Both the position numbers and the translations under genes were made by a program. Positions 9,832 through 21,782 of a stretch of 21,782 nucleotides of DNA are shown here, one piece after another. This DNA is from Rhizophagus sp. LPA8_4_AMF (Eukaryota; Glomeromycota; Glomeromycetes; Glomerales; Glomeraceae): the NCBI GenBank assembly GCA_021464525.1, contig JADRCO010001173.1:1-21782 (forward strand), in the 5' to 3' direction. How positions within the stretch are numbered: position 1 is the stretch's first letter; every line of letters begins with the position of its first letter. The notes beneath the pieces were generated by a model. The model searched no databases and was not told the origin of the DNA. It saw only the letters and a list, made by a program, of their open reading frames with translations.

Positions 9832-11686
9832 ATGCCGAACCGAGTATCCGAAGAAGAGCTTCCTGTACTTGAATCGATTATTAATATTAGGAATCGTCTC
9901 CAGGCATTGAAAAAGGATCGTGAACATTATATTAAATCTTCGGCAGTTATTGAGATCTACGAAGAGGTAATTATCGAATTTTTAGGTGTACTCCAAAATT
10001 AGTAACAATATGAGTTAAAGCAGAAGTTTCTTTGTTTAGCATTAATATAAATTAATAATAACATATATATATATGTATGTATTTTTTTTGCTAGGTTACG
10101 GAACTAGTTAAAAAGTTGATTGAAATTCGTGACCAGTCTGCAGAAAGTCCAACATCAGATAATCGTGTTAACGCCGTTTTCGATGATGTATTTCAATTAC
10201 TTTCGTTGTTCTTTATGGCAGTAGGTAAAAATAAAGAAAGTCCTGCTACCTATGCTCAACTTGCTACTCTTAAGGTATTTTAACATTTTTGATCGGTTTG
10301 AGATTGTAAGAAAAATCATCAATAAACCTATCTTCCACAGCAATGTTTAGATCATTTAAATGAGTCGGGTGTTTATACAATAGGTAAGTCACCTTTTTTT
10401 TATATCTTTTACTTTATATGACAAATTCTTATTTTATTGATCTACGTCAATTTAGACGAGCTTACACCATATAAAAATCGATTAATGGATATGAAAAGGA
10501 TCATAAATAATGACGAAGAAAACAAAGCAATAGCGGAACCACATTTGAAATTACTGAATAAAAAATTAATATCTTGCGGTATTTTTTTATATTCTAACAT
10601 TGCTCTTTAATCTATTATTCACTACCTTTCCTAACTTGTTCAATATAACTTCTAGAGACAGTTTTGAATCAACTATTGGACTCCGGTTTAAACCTTAGTG
10701 ATGATTTAGCACCAATACATCATCGCTTAGTACAAATAAAAAGAGAATTAGGTGCAATAGGAGCGCGTACTGATCCAGACAAAATTTCAGATATTCGACC
10801 TTATCAGGATGAATTGCGCAGTATTGATAGTAAAAGAGTCGATGGAAAATTTTTGGCACCAGATAGTTCTATACCACCAGGTCAAGCTCAAGTTATTGGA
10901 TTATTAGAAGAATGTTATGAAGATGCTCATGAAATAATTGCTAGTCAAAATAATGTTTCAGAAACTTTAAAACCTATTTATGATAGATTGATTGAGCTAA
11001 AGGCATCACTTGAACGGTTGGCATTAACGCATCGATGGACTTCGCGTGAAACTGATTTATGGACTTATCAACTTCAATTAAGTGAAATTGATAATATGAG
11101 GAAAGATGGTAAATTCTATGATGATGAAGGAAATGTCCCCGAAGGGCAGACAGTACGTTTCTTGAAATCGTTTGATTTGTTTGATCGATTCATTTTTAGT
11201 ATTATAAAGCTAAATAATATATTTTTTATTAAATTATTTAGGCTCTCCTTTATTTATTACACAAGTGTTATCGATTAGTATACAAGATTTTAAGTTCTAG
11301 TGAACCTATTGCCGAGCCATTAATACCTATTCACAACCAACTTCATACTGTTAGAAGGTTCTTGAATGAAATCAAAAAATTTGGCGGACCTTTTACATGT
11401 ATGTTATATTTACTTATTGAAAGATGATAGGATAAATAGGGAAAGTTAAATAGTATTATTTTTGTTCTCTTTTAATTGTTTGATTAATTTTTATTTATAT
11501 CTACTAGCGAGAGAATTATATCCGTATCAAATGAAACTCGCGTCTATCGATAATATGCGTGTAGATGGAAAATTTTTGGATGAAGATGGATCAATACCTG
11601 AAGGGCAGGGTATTGTCATGGCTTTATTAAATGAATGCTATGATATCTTATTTGAATTGAAAGCTGATATTGTTGATGAAAATTAA
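9832..11686 (+). CDS. DUF2408 / UPF0662 family protein (seven exons, 437 aa)
   Basis: Coding exons are 9832-9966, 10095-10274, 10341-10383, 10456-10578, 10656-11152, 11242-11398 and 11508-11686. All six introns are GT-AG and the reading frame is kept across every junction. The ATG at 9832 opens the conserved N-terminus; an upstream in-frame TTG at 9811 is not needed. The protein is helical and charged, with no signal peptide or membrane segment. A motif of about 45 residues occurs three times (cores near residues 207-250, 296-340 and 383-430): a Y-Q pair, then L..ID..R.DGKF, an acidic loop, a (I/V)P.GQ turn, and LL..CY. The family is fungal (DUF2408; to my memory it includes budding yeast YPL260W/CUB1, loosely tied to proteasome and DNA-repair phenotypes). 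The biochemical function is unknown. The gene looks intact and is convergent with the Prp22 gene. Confidence 0.85.
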
Positions 11687-12132
11687 AACCTTTTTATCTA
11701 TTTATTAATTATAATAAGAAAATTTATATTTATTTAAAATTATTATTTACTTTTCGATTAAATATTTTTTGAAAAGTGATGATGTGTATGTATATAATTT
11801 ATGTATTATATAATAAACTATAAATTACAACGAAGCTGCAAATCACTAAAAAATCCCACGGGTCGAGTTTCCCTAACATCAATGTTTGAAAGTCAATCAA
11901 ACATTATATATGTCCTTAAAAGCGAAACTCTTGTATAACTTATATTGAAATAACTTGAATAATTTGTACATAACTAATGATTCTAATGTTTTTTTATCAT
12001 GGTTAAAGTTTTGTACAGTTACATCAGTTACGTATCGTATTGTGACATATTCCATATTCAAAATTACTTCGATACTGCACAATTCTATAATTTTTAATCA
12101 GCAAACAACGCCGAAAAAGAAGTACATGATTA
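11687..12132. other. Convergent intergenic spacer
   Basis: This spacer is shared by the 3' ends of the DUF2408 gene (plus) and the Prp22 gene (minus). No coding sequence is supported; the opposed short frames at 11897-12082 and 11955-12143 are overlapping shadows without family features. It contains a candidate poly(A) signal for the DUF2408 gene at 11812-11817. Confidence 0.6.
11812..11817 (+). terminator. Candidate poly(A) signal of the DUF2408 gene
   Basis: AATAAA lies 126 bases past the TAA at 11684-11686, a typical distance for a eukaryotic polyadenylation signal. Chance occurrence is likely enough in AT-rich DNA that this is only a candidate. Confidence 0.3.
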
Positions 12133-16397
<4,265 letters not shown>

Positions 16398-16553
16398 TTT
16401 ACAAGATCAAATAGGCAACATAAGTTTAAAATATTTATAATAAACCGGTGACATCTGGGGGATGACAAATATGGCAAATATATCAAAAGTCAAACCCGGT
16501 GTGACACGAACGGGATTTCTAGAATATTCAAGATATATATAATGTTTTTAATA
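16398..16553 (-). promoter_or_regulatory. Probable Prp22 promoter / 5' region
   Basis: This is 156 bases of less AT-rich DNA between the helicase start codon and the MITE. It contains two related ACCGGTG/CCCGGTGTGACA motifs (near 16444 and 16496). No further promoter element can be assigned with confidence. The MITE insertion sets the distal limit of any short promoter. Confidence 0.4.
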
Positions 16554-16717
16554 CATTTCACCCTCACTATAGTGAATTCTATGGGCTGGAGATTGAAATT
16601 CGTTATAGTGAGAAATTCACTATACTAAGGGTCATTTTACTATATATAAAAAAAATCTGTACCTGAACTTTTCTAGATATTCACTACATAAAAATTCACT
16701 ATAGAGAGGGTGAACTG
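16554..16717. mobile_element. 164-bp MITE with pogo/Tigger-like ends and TA target duplication
   Basis: The element begins CATTTCACCCTCACTATAG and ends CTATAGAGAGGGTGAACTG; the ends are imperfect inverted repeats of about 28 bp (left TCACTATAGTGAATT against the right-end complement TCTCTATAGTGAATT). A TA dinucleotide flanks each side (16552-16553 and 16718-16719), the target duplication expected of Tc1/mariner/pogo elements. CACCCTC-CTATAGTGAA-type ends are characteristic of pogo/Tigger-like elements (established knowledge). Inside is a further palindrome, TATAGTGA...TTCACTATA (16604-16624), followed by AAGGGTCA, which resembles an extra copy of the terminal repeat. There is no coding capacity, so it would need a transposase supplied elsewhere. 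Confidence 0.8.
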
Positions 16718-16719
16718 TA

Positions 16720-17194
16720 TGAGTTAAATTATTTTAATTACTGATTGATTTTTGCAGAAATAGACAATTTCTAATTATACACAGGATATTCAAACATGTA
16801 TTATGTGATATATAACCAACATTTATTTTTATACTGTAATAAAAAATTTAAATATATATATATGCATTTGGAATATATATCCATTCAAATCAACTAGACA
16901 TTTTAACAATATTACTTGTACTTTTCACATTTATATCCTTTTGTATTATCAGATTTTATATTATTTGTAATATATGATGCATCTTACCTGATCATGAATG
17001 TGAAAAACGCGCGCAAATGTTCATAGACTAATATGAATCCTTTTACCATGTAGCCATTGTGCTTTTCTATCAGAAAATTAAAAAAAAATCTCTGTTATTA
17101 TGTGCAATTTTCTGTAATCACAGATTATTTTTTGCTCCTACGTTATTTGATTTAACAATTAATTACTAAAAGCTACCTTAGCACGCACGCATAT
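16720..17194. other. AT-rich spacer
   Basis: No gene is supported. It contains a TATATA tract near 16853-16862, a short palindrome TCTGTAATCACAGA near 17110-17125 and a few GCGC-containing words near 17009. Nothing here points to a specific function. Confidence 0.6.
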
Positions 17195-17537
17195 GTTACA
17201 CCCTTCCCCTTCTTGTACTTTGAATACTATTCGCTACATAACTTTTTCTTCTGGAGGTGTTGAAAGTGACTCTGTTCCACTTTCGTAATTCTATCTCCTT
17301 AGCTCCACGATTATGGCGTTAAGTTTGCCAATCTCGACTGAATAATGTGATATAGTTTTCCCCAGCTAATCACTTCTTGCCTTAAGCTCCTGTCTCAGCT
17401 TCATTTCTCAATCTCATCCTCAGCAACCTTCTTTCTAAGTTTGGGAATCTCAGCATTCTCGCCCTCGAACTCAGTAAACTTTTTCTAAGCTCAGCAATCT
17501 CAGCTAAGAGCTTGGCATTTGATTGAGCGTATGACAT
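17195..17537 (-). pseudogene. Frameshifted coiled-coil protein relic
   Basis: On the minus strand an ATG at 17537 opens an Ala/Glu/Leu/Lys-rich heptad pattern (NAKLLAEIAELRK). The pattern then continues in a second frame after the A-run near 17482-17486 (KFTEFEGENAEIPKLRKKV). That frame ends at a TGA near 17401, and the pattern carries on in a third frame (KLRQELKARSD), which ends at a TAG near 17367. A further stretch (VEIGKLNAIIVELRR, then a TAG, then a Ser/Thr/Pro-rich segment) follows to about 17195. The only unbroken reading from the ATG is 51 codons (to 17382). The composition matches the coiled-coil repeat proteins common in Rhizophagus genomes, which is inference from memory. The copy is dead unless the lesions are assembly errors. 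Confidence 0.65.
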
Positions 17538-18465
17538 GATTGATAATAATTTTATACAGGATGTGAATTATTCAATGTGACAATGTTGTGTAGCAAAAGT
17601 AAAGAATCGCCTTATTAATACAGAATCAAATAATATTTTTTTTCTATACTAGTGTCTATACATACGATTATTTTTCGAACAACTATCTCATTTATTTTCT
17701 GTTTTTACCCGCTTCAAAGATTCCTGCGATTCTATCTGACGATCAAACACCCACTTGATTTGTCCAAACAAGTTTTTGAGTTGTTCAAGCATAAGAATTC
17801 TATCAAACACACTCTCATTAATGGGAAAAGTAAATGGTGATCACGCCGCTTGGTGATCCGCGGGACAAAGAATAAAAACGTTGCGAATTTAACGAATCTT
17901 ACCCACATCCATTCAGTCGCCTTTATACGACACTATTATGTCAGATTCCGCTTTTCTCTTTGATGATTAGAGGAAAATGAAAGACAAAACATCATGAATG
18001 TTTACAAGCTGCAAATAATATTTCATCAAGAAATTCTTTATCTCACCATTCGCATATTTCCATAAAAACTCTAGAATCAGTGGAATGCCCCTATGGATTT
18101 TTTTTAAAACGTGGCTGCGCAATCTGCGATCCTTTTTATTTAATGAAAACAAAAATTTATAATGATAATAAATAACGTAAATCTAGTTCATGTATACCCT
18201 TCTTGGATTAAATAATATTAAATAAAAAAAATAAATAAATCTCATTTGTCTACCATAAATTAAAATACTCGATGATTATATTTTCTCATAGCATCGCTTT
18301 TTGAGAAACACTCGCAAATTGAATTGTATACCCTGTTTGTTTAGCTCATTACATCAATGTTGTTTCTAATAGAAAAGGTAAAGACGAGTCATTTTCAACT
18401 ATATTTGATAAAGTATTAGTGTAATCAACTGGGTTCGTTTAGATCTTAAATAAAAAGAGGTTAAT

Positions 18466-18655
18466 TTCGTTTCAGTCTCCTAAAAAAAGTTCCTTCCTAC
18501 TAAAAAATGAACCGAACTTACCACTTAATGTAATATACTAAAAAAACAATGACTCTACACTCAAATTTACCGCTTTAATGTCTAAAAAAAGTTTGTCAAG
18601 TTCGTTTCAATCTCTCAAAGGAAAAGAGGAAGAAAGAAATAGTTAATATACTGTA
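18466..18655. repeat. Diverged direct repeat
   Basis: TTCGTTTCAGTCTCCTAAA (from 18466) is echoed by TTCGTTTCAATCTCTCAAA (from 18601). TAATATACTAAAAAAACAA (from 18531) is echoed by TAATATACTGTAAAAACAA (from 18644). Order is kept, with spacings of 135 and 113 bases, so this appears to be an old tandem duplication with an indel of about 22 bases. Confidence 0.45.
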
Positions 18656-18790
18656 AAAACAACGAACCAACTTCTCCTCCCACCCAGAAACGAAACACAA
18701 CTCACCTTATATCAATAAAAACTAAAAAGGGAACGAAATAGACATGTAATATTATTATCTGGTCGCAGGTAAGTGATGCAAAAGTATCGG

Positions 18791-18884
18791 ACTTGACCCT
18801 TCTGGTGGCATCATCTTTGATCCCAAATATATGTATGATGACTTGTATGATGCGGGTCAAGTTAGTACCGCGTGGTGGGTCAAG
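18791..18884. promoter_or_regulatory. Repeated GGGTCAAG boxes with dyad symmetry
   Basis: ACTTGACCC (18791-18799) and GGGTCAAGT (18854-18862) form an exact 9-bp inverted repeat. Inside it GCATCAT (18808-18814) and ATGATGC (18847-18853) form a second one. A third box, GGGTCAAG, lies at 18877-18884. The cluster is about 150-240 bp upstream of the ATG at 19033, so it may be a fossil promoter of the kinase-like gene. No factor is assigned. Confidence 0.4.
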
Positions 18885-18885
18885 A

Positions 18886-19031
18886 ACGCGTAAGTGATGA
18901 ACATATAAGGTCACGTGGCGATTTCTCACGCGTCACGTCACCAAAATTCTGTGCTACATCGGTAATTTTTTAGCACCGGACTCAAACAGTTTCAAAACGG
19001 TTTCCGTTTCCTAGTTATCTAAAAAACGCGT
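18886..19031. promoter_or_regulatory. Cluster of ACGCGT, CACGTG and TCACGTCA motifs
   Basis: ACGCGT occurs at 18886-18891, 18928-18933 and 19026-19031. CACGTG is at 18912-18917 and the CRE-like TCACGTCA at 18933-18940. ACGCGT is the MCB cell-cycle box of fungi, CACGTG a bHLH E-box and TCACGTCA close to a bZIP site (established knowledge). Such density just upstream of a start codon in AT-rich DNA suggests a real promoter, although the gene it serves is now broken. Confidence 0.45.
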
Positions 19032-19032
19032 A

Positions 19033-20296
19033 ATGTCAACAATTTATATTACTGAATATTTGGACAATACTTCGCCGAATGCTTGGACGCTCGATGGCCT
19101 CGCTGAATGGTGCATCAATACGTATTCTCATGACAAAAAGAAGAGCCTCGAATATATGAAGACGGCCCTAGAAAGCGTTATTGAAAATCAAGGTGTCGGA
19201 AGGTCGAACTTCATGTTCGCTGCGATGCTAAGTTCTAAACAAATTACTACATAGTTTTATCGCAGCACATTACAGGACTTTTTAGAAACCCAGGATAATT
19301 ATTTAGTGAATCTCATAGAATCGGAAATAAACAAGCCAGATTTTCAGCAGAAGGTAGATCACTATAGATTTCAAAGACTCACAAAAGTAATCGTACTCAA
19401 TAACAAACTTATCCTAAAGATAACCTTGAGGCTCTTTTTCAGAAAAAGGTCTCAAGGACATCTCAGCGAATATATAGATACACATCTCGATTTACCTGTA
19501 TTCATTAGTAAGAAAGGAGTTGGTCAAGTCAACTCAGTTAAACTCTGATCAATTCATTGTTACCAAACGTGACAATCCAGCCGATTATTAACCGAGCAAC
19601 GCAACATTACTAGAATATCTGATTTTTTTAAAACACTGGGATTCTTTTGTTGATTTTATCTGACCAATCATCAATACATAAAGTCAGGCTAAAGTTAATT
19701 AAGCCTTTCACAATCTTTGCTGACAAGCAGCAGCATAAATTCTATTCTCTTGCCTATTTACAAGAAGGGAAAACTCTAGAGGAGGTTTTGCTGTATGAGT
19801 AGGATCCAACAACCAGATTTGAGCACCTTAAGAATGCCCGAAAAATTTAGATTTTCTTTATGAGAAAGGCGTTATTTGGGGAGACATGACACCTAGAAAT
19901 ACTATTGTAAATAAAATGTCAGGAGCAACTGATTATTATATTTTAGACTTTGAAAAAACCAAAATATTAAATCGTTCTGTGTCTTTAACCGAAAGACAGG
20001 AACACTGCCAAGGGCAGATGTGTGTTGAGAAGTGGGACCTCAATTCCCAAGATCAAGTTCCTTTTGAGAAATGCAGGCGTGAGTTAGCAGCTATTTTTGA
20101 AGCGAGAGGAGAGGAATTTTACACGTTAGGCGCGTACAATTGCCTAGAACAACAAGTTATGAAGGTTAGGTTCCCATTTACTGATGGAACAAAAACAAGT
20201 GCCATCCGCTTCATATATGTTCACTATTTAGGTAGGACCCCGGATAATTATAATAGAGGTCATATGCAAAATAAGTATAAAATTTTGTATTTTTAA
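19033..20296 (+). pseudogene. Kinase-fold protein pseudogene
   Basis: The ATG at 19033 begins a protein-like reading frame that meets TAG at 19252-19254. It then continues in the same frame to TGA 19546-19548. The similarity-like reading moves to the next frame (TAA at 19589-19591 and TGA at 19661-19663 inside it), shifts again between about 19632 and 19660, and meets TAG at 19800-19802. After a further shift in the A-run near 19841-19849 it runs open to 20296. The last segment holds a kinase-like active site: a WGDMTPRN catalytic loop (Asp codon 19883-19885, Asn codon 19898-19900) and an LDFE metal-binding motif (Asp codon 19946-19948). Upstream, LAYLQEGKTLEEVLL resembles the hinge region. 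The D....N / DFE pattern resembles atypical or APH/RIO-like kinase folds more than classical HRD/DFG kinases. Substrate and subfamily are unknown. At least two stops and three frame changes make function unlikely. Confidence 0.7.
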
Positions 20297-20587
20297 TGAG
20301 AAGGTTACGTATATTTTGAGAAATGTTAAATGCAAAAATAGTATATTAAAAAATAGGTGAAAAGAAAATCACCGGTAATAAAAATAAAATAAATTTTAAA
20401 TAAAATTAATTATAAATTCAATATATAATATTTTACCAAAAATAGTGTTTGGAAATTGGAATCATGTAACAGTTATTCGAATAACTTGAATATTTGAATA
20501 AGCTTTGTGGTTATTCAAGTATTTGTTTAACCAGATATAGTATAGTTAAAATTCTAATTTGATGTTAAATTCTTAAACTTAACTGAA
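20297..20587. other. AT-rich spacer with short palindromes
   Basis: No gene is seen. It contains the palindrome GTTATTCGAATAAC (20472-20485), overlapping a 9-bp inverted repeat, ACTTGAATA (20484-20492) with TATTCAAGT (20512-20520). These may be the remains of a small inverted-repeat element. Confidence 0.45.
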
Positions 20588-20881
20588 TTAAATCATAATT
20601 CTGGCTAAATTTATGCAAAGTAGGAAATTTAACTTATTTAATATTATTCCTCTGTTCTGAGCCTGAAGCTGATGGTAGCTCCATTGTGCTGTCTTGATGG
20701 TTACTTTACAATACCATTAGGGTGGTTCTTGTCCTATAGATCACTCAGCGATATCTTTAGGGGTCCAATTGGGCTAGATGGTTCTATAGATGCTAAAGAC
20801 ATTAGGTACTTGTCTTTGTGGTAGTTGAACCTTCTTGTAGGTCCTAGGCCAACTAAGTTGTTCGTGAGAGCAAGTGATGTA
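20588..20881 (-). pseudogene. Unrecognised coding relic with three in-frame stops
   Basis: One minus-strand frame reads as protein from about 20881 to TAA at 20588-20590. It has a basic N-terminal part (LSWPRTYKKVQLPQRQVPN), then NWTPKDIAE and WSYHQLQAQNRG. Only three internal stops (TAG, TGA, TAA, in that order) interrupt about 97 codons, and no frame change is needed. The segment is less AT-rich than its flanks. Each stop could be a C-to-T change of a CAG, CGA or CAA codon. I do not recognise the family; a dead transposon gene is the simplest guess. Confidence 0.45.
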
Positions 20882-21240
20882 TTAGGATAAATTTAAATGA
20901 ATACTCAAGTATATTTAAATATATTCGATTTCAAACACTAACCAAAAATATGCAAATTAATCATTTTATATAGTATAAAATTTTTCCAAAATTAAGCATT
21001 ATAAATTCTTAGCATTATAAAATTTTTCTTTGTTGGCTAAGCACTTTAGTACCTTATATATGGGGCCCCACCCAGCAAAAGCCAGGGTTCAGCCAAAAAT
21101 TCATTTTTGAGATTTTATTAAAATTATATACAAATCCATTAAACCTTTCAGAAAAAAATATTGCTATTTATATATATTAATAAAAAAATGTAATTTTTTA
21201 ATGATTTATATTTTTATATTTTAGTAGGGCAAAAATAGGG
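20882..21240. other. AT-rich spacer with a GC-rich patch
   Basis: No gene is seen. At about 21061-21102 a GC-rich patch begins with the palindrome GGGGCCCC and continues CACCCAGCAAAAGCCAGGG. It stands out sharply from its surroundings and may be the end of a repeat element. The rest is AT-rich. Confidence 0.45.
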
Positions 21241-21620
21241 GTTCTGGGACAGATTTTTGATTTCAGTATGTTGCTTACCCTCAGAGCGTCCGGCAAACAT
21301 CAAGGACGACCAATGTAGGGTGTAGGGTCAAGTAGTACTACACAACCTCTAATCTCTATTGAAACCATTTCCTGCTATACTTTTCTTGGTATCCAGTTGA
21401 TGAGTTGATACCATAAATATATACCATTTTTAGCCTTTGTGGTTTGTTTTGAGTGATTCTAGATGGTGTAATTTTTTTGTCATATTTCTTACCCTCTGAG
21501 TGGTCTAAAAGCATTATGGACTCTATGTATGCAAAAGTGACTGGAGTGAGCCTGCAAGCTTATATTGCATACTTTTTTCTTCTATATCTCTCAATTGTTT
21601 CCAGAAGGATTTTAAGCGTT
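21241..21620. repeat. Diverged tandem duplication (period about 215-230 bp)
   Basis: The stretch from 21241 (GTTCTGGGACAG, then TGCTTACCCTCAGAG near 21272) is echoed from about 21457 (ATTCTAGATGG, then TTCTTACCCTCTGAG near 21486). Both continue with a related segment ending in ATCTCTATTGAAACCATTTCC (near 21352) and ATCTCTCAATTGTTTCC (near 21586). Order and spacing are kept, which argues for an old tandem duplication inside a repeat element. The 66-codon frame at 21453-21653 lies across the second copy and is probably not a gene. Confidence 0.5.
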
Positions 21621-21697
21621 TCCAATGGTGAAAATTTTTCTATACCAGGTTAAAAACCAAATCGCATTCTAAGGCCTTCACACTATACTTCTTTTTT

Positions 21698-21782
21698 AGG
21701 TGTAAATTTTTTTTCGCATCAGGTGTAAATTTTTCGAACCAGGTGTAAATTTTTTTCTTTACCAGGATGTAAACCTATCCTT
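21698..21782. repeat. Four spaced AGGTGTAAAT motifs at the window edge
   Basis: AGGTGTAAATTTTT starts at 21698, 21721 and 21741, with a variant AGGATGTAAAC at 21764, giving spacings of 23, 20 and 23 bases. The motif is usually preceded by ACC or ATC. Clustered, phased short repeats like these are typical of the subterminal regions of hAT-like and similar DNA transposons. The array runs off the window, so the element cannot be delimited. Confidence 0.55.

Larger units (their letters stand above)
17538..19032. other. Gene-free region leading into the kinase-like pseudogene
   Basis: No gene is supported. The reading frames at 17652-17840 (plus), 17967-18152 (minus) and 18702-18929 (minus) show no domain features. 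The region contains a doubled GGTGATC-C-GC motif (near 17837-17860), a diverged direct repeat (18466-18655), GGGTCAAG boxes (18791-18884) and ACGCGT sites close to 19033. GC content rises sharply over the last 300 bases. Confidence 0.55.

Noticed and set aside
18702..18929. 75-codon minus-strand frame in GC-richer DNA
   Set aside because: It lies across the inverted GGGTCAAG boxes and promoter-like motifs and shows no domain; the higher GC content alone explains the open frame.
19377..19445. Possible short intron (GTAATC...TTTTTCAG) in the kinase-like pseudogene
   Set aside because: Removing it shifts the following sequence into a frame that soon stops and reads less like protein than the unspliced version.

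Overview
The window looks like a piece of a fungal nuclear genome that is very AT-rich, most likely an arbuscular mycorrhizal fungus of the Rhizophagus type. Four things suggest this: (1) every protein gene is split by short AT-rich GT-AG introns, mostly 58-128 nt; (2) one gene is a BTB-BACK-TLDc protein, a family I know to be strongly expanded in Rhizophagus; (3) one gene is a fungus-restricted DUF2408/UPF0662 protein; (4) the intergenic DNA is long, AT-rich and littered with decayed coding relics and small inverted-repeat elements. The species call is inference from family knowledge, not from a search.

Layout. 1-2739 is gene-free AT-rich DNA. 2740-3960 is a less AT-rich island that reads as a badly decayed, unrecognised coding relic. 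4904-6717 (minus) is an intact three-exon BTB-BACK-TLDc gene. 6718-9831 is a 3.1 kb AT-rich gap between divergent genes, holding a near-perfect hairpin at 8151-8214. 9832-11686 (plus) is a seven-exon DUF2408 protein with three copies of an internal motif. 12133-16397 (minus) is a multi-exon DEAH-box ATPase of the Prp22/DHX8 type, convergent with the DUF2408 gene. A 164 bp pogo/Tigger-like MITE with TA target duplication (16554-16717) sits 157 bp upstream of the helicase start.

From 17195 to the end the DNA is a graveyard: a frameshifted coiled-coil pseudogene (17195-17537, minus), a kinase-fold pseudogene (19033-20296, plus) behind a GC-richer upstream region with three ACGCGT sites and repeated GGGTCAAG boxes, an unrecognised relic with three in-frame stops (20588-20881, minus), a diverged tandem duplication (21241-21620), and a cluster of short repeats running off the right edge that resembles a transposon end.

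The three intact genes have no obvious shared pathway. Prp22 is a core splicing factor, the DUF2408 protein is poorly characterised, and the BTB-TLDc protein is probably a member of a lineage-expanded adaptor family. I see no operon, CRISPR, defence island, tRNA or rRNA. I found no convincing new multi-gene system; the most interesting items are the mobile-element and pseudogene structures and the hairpin.
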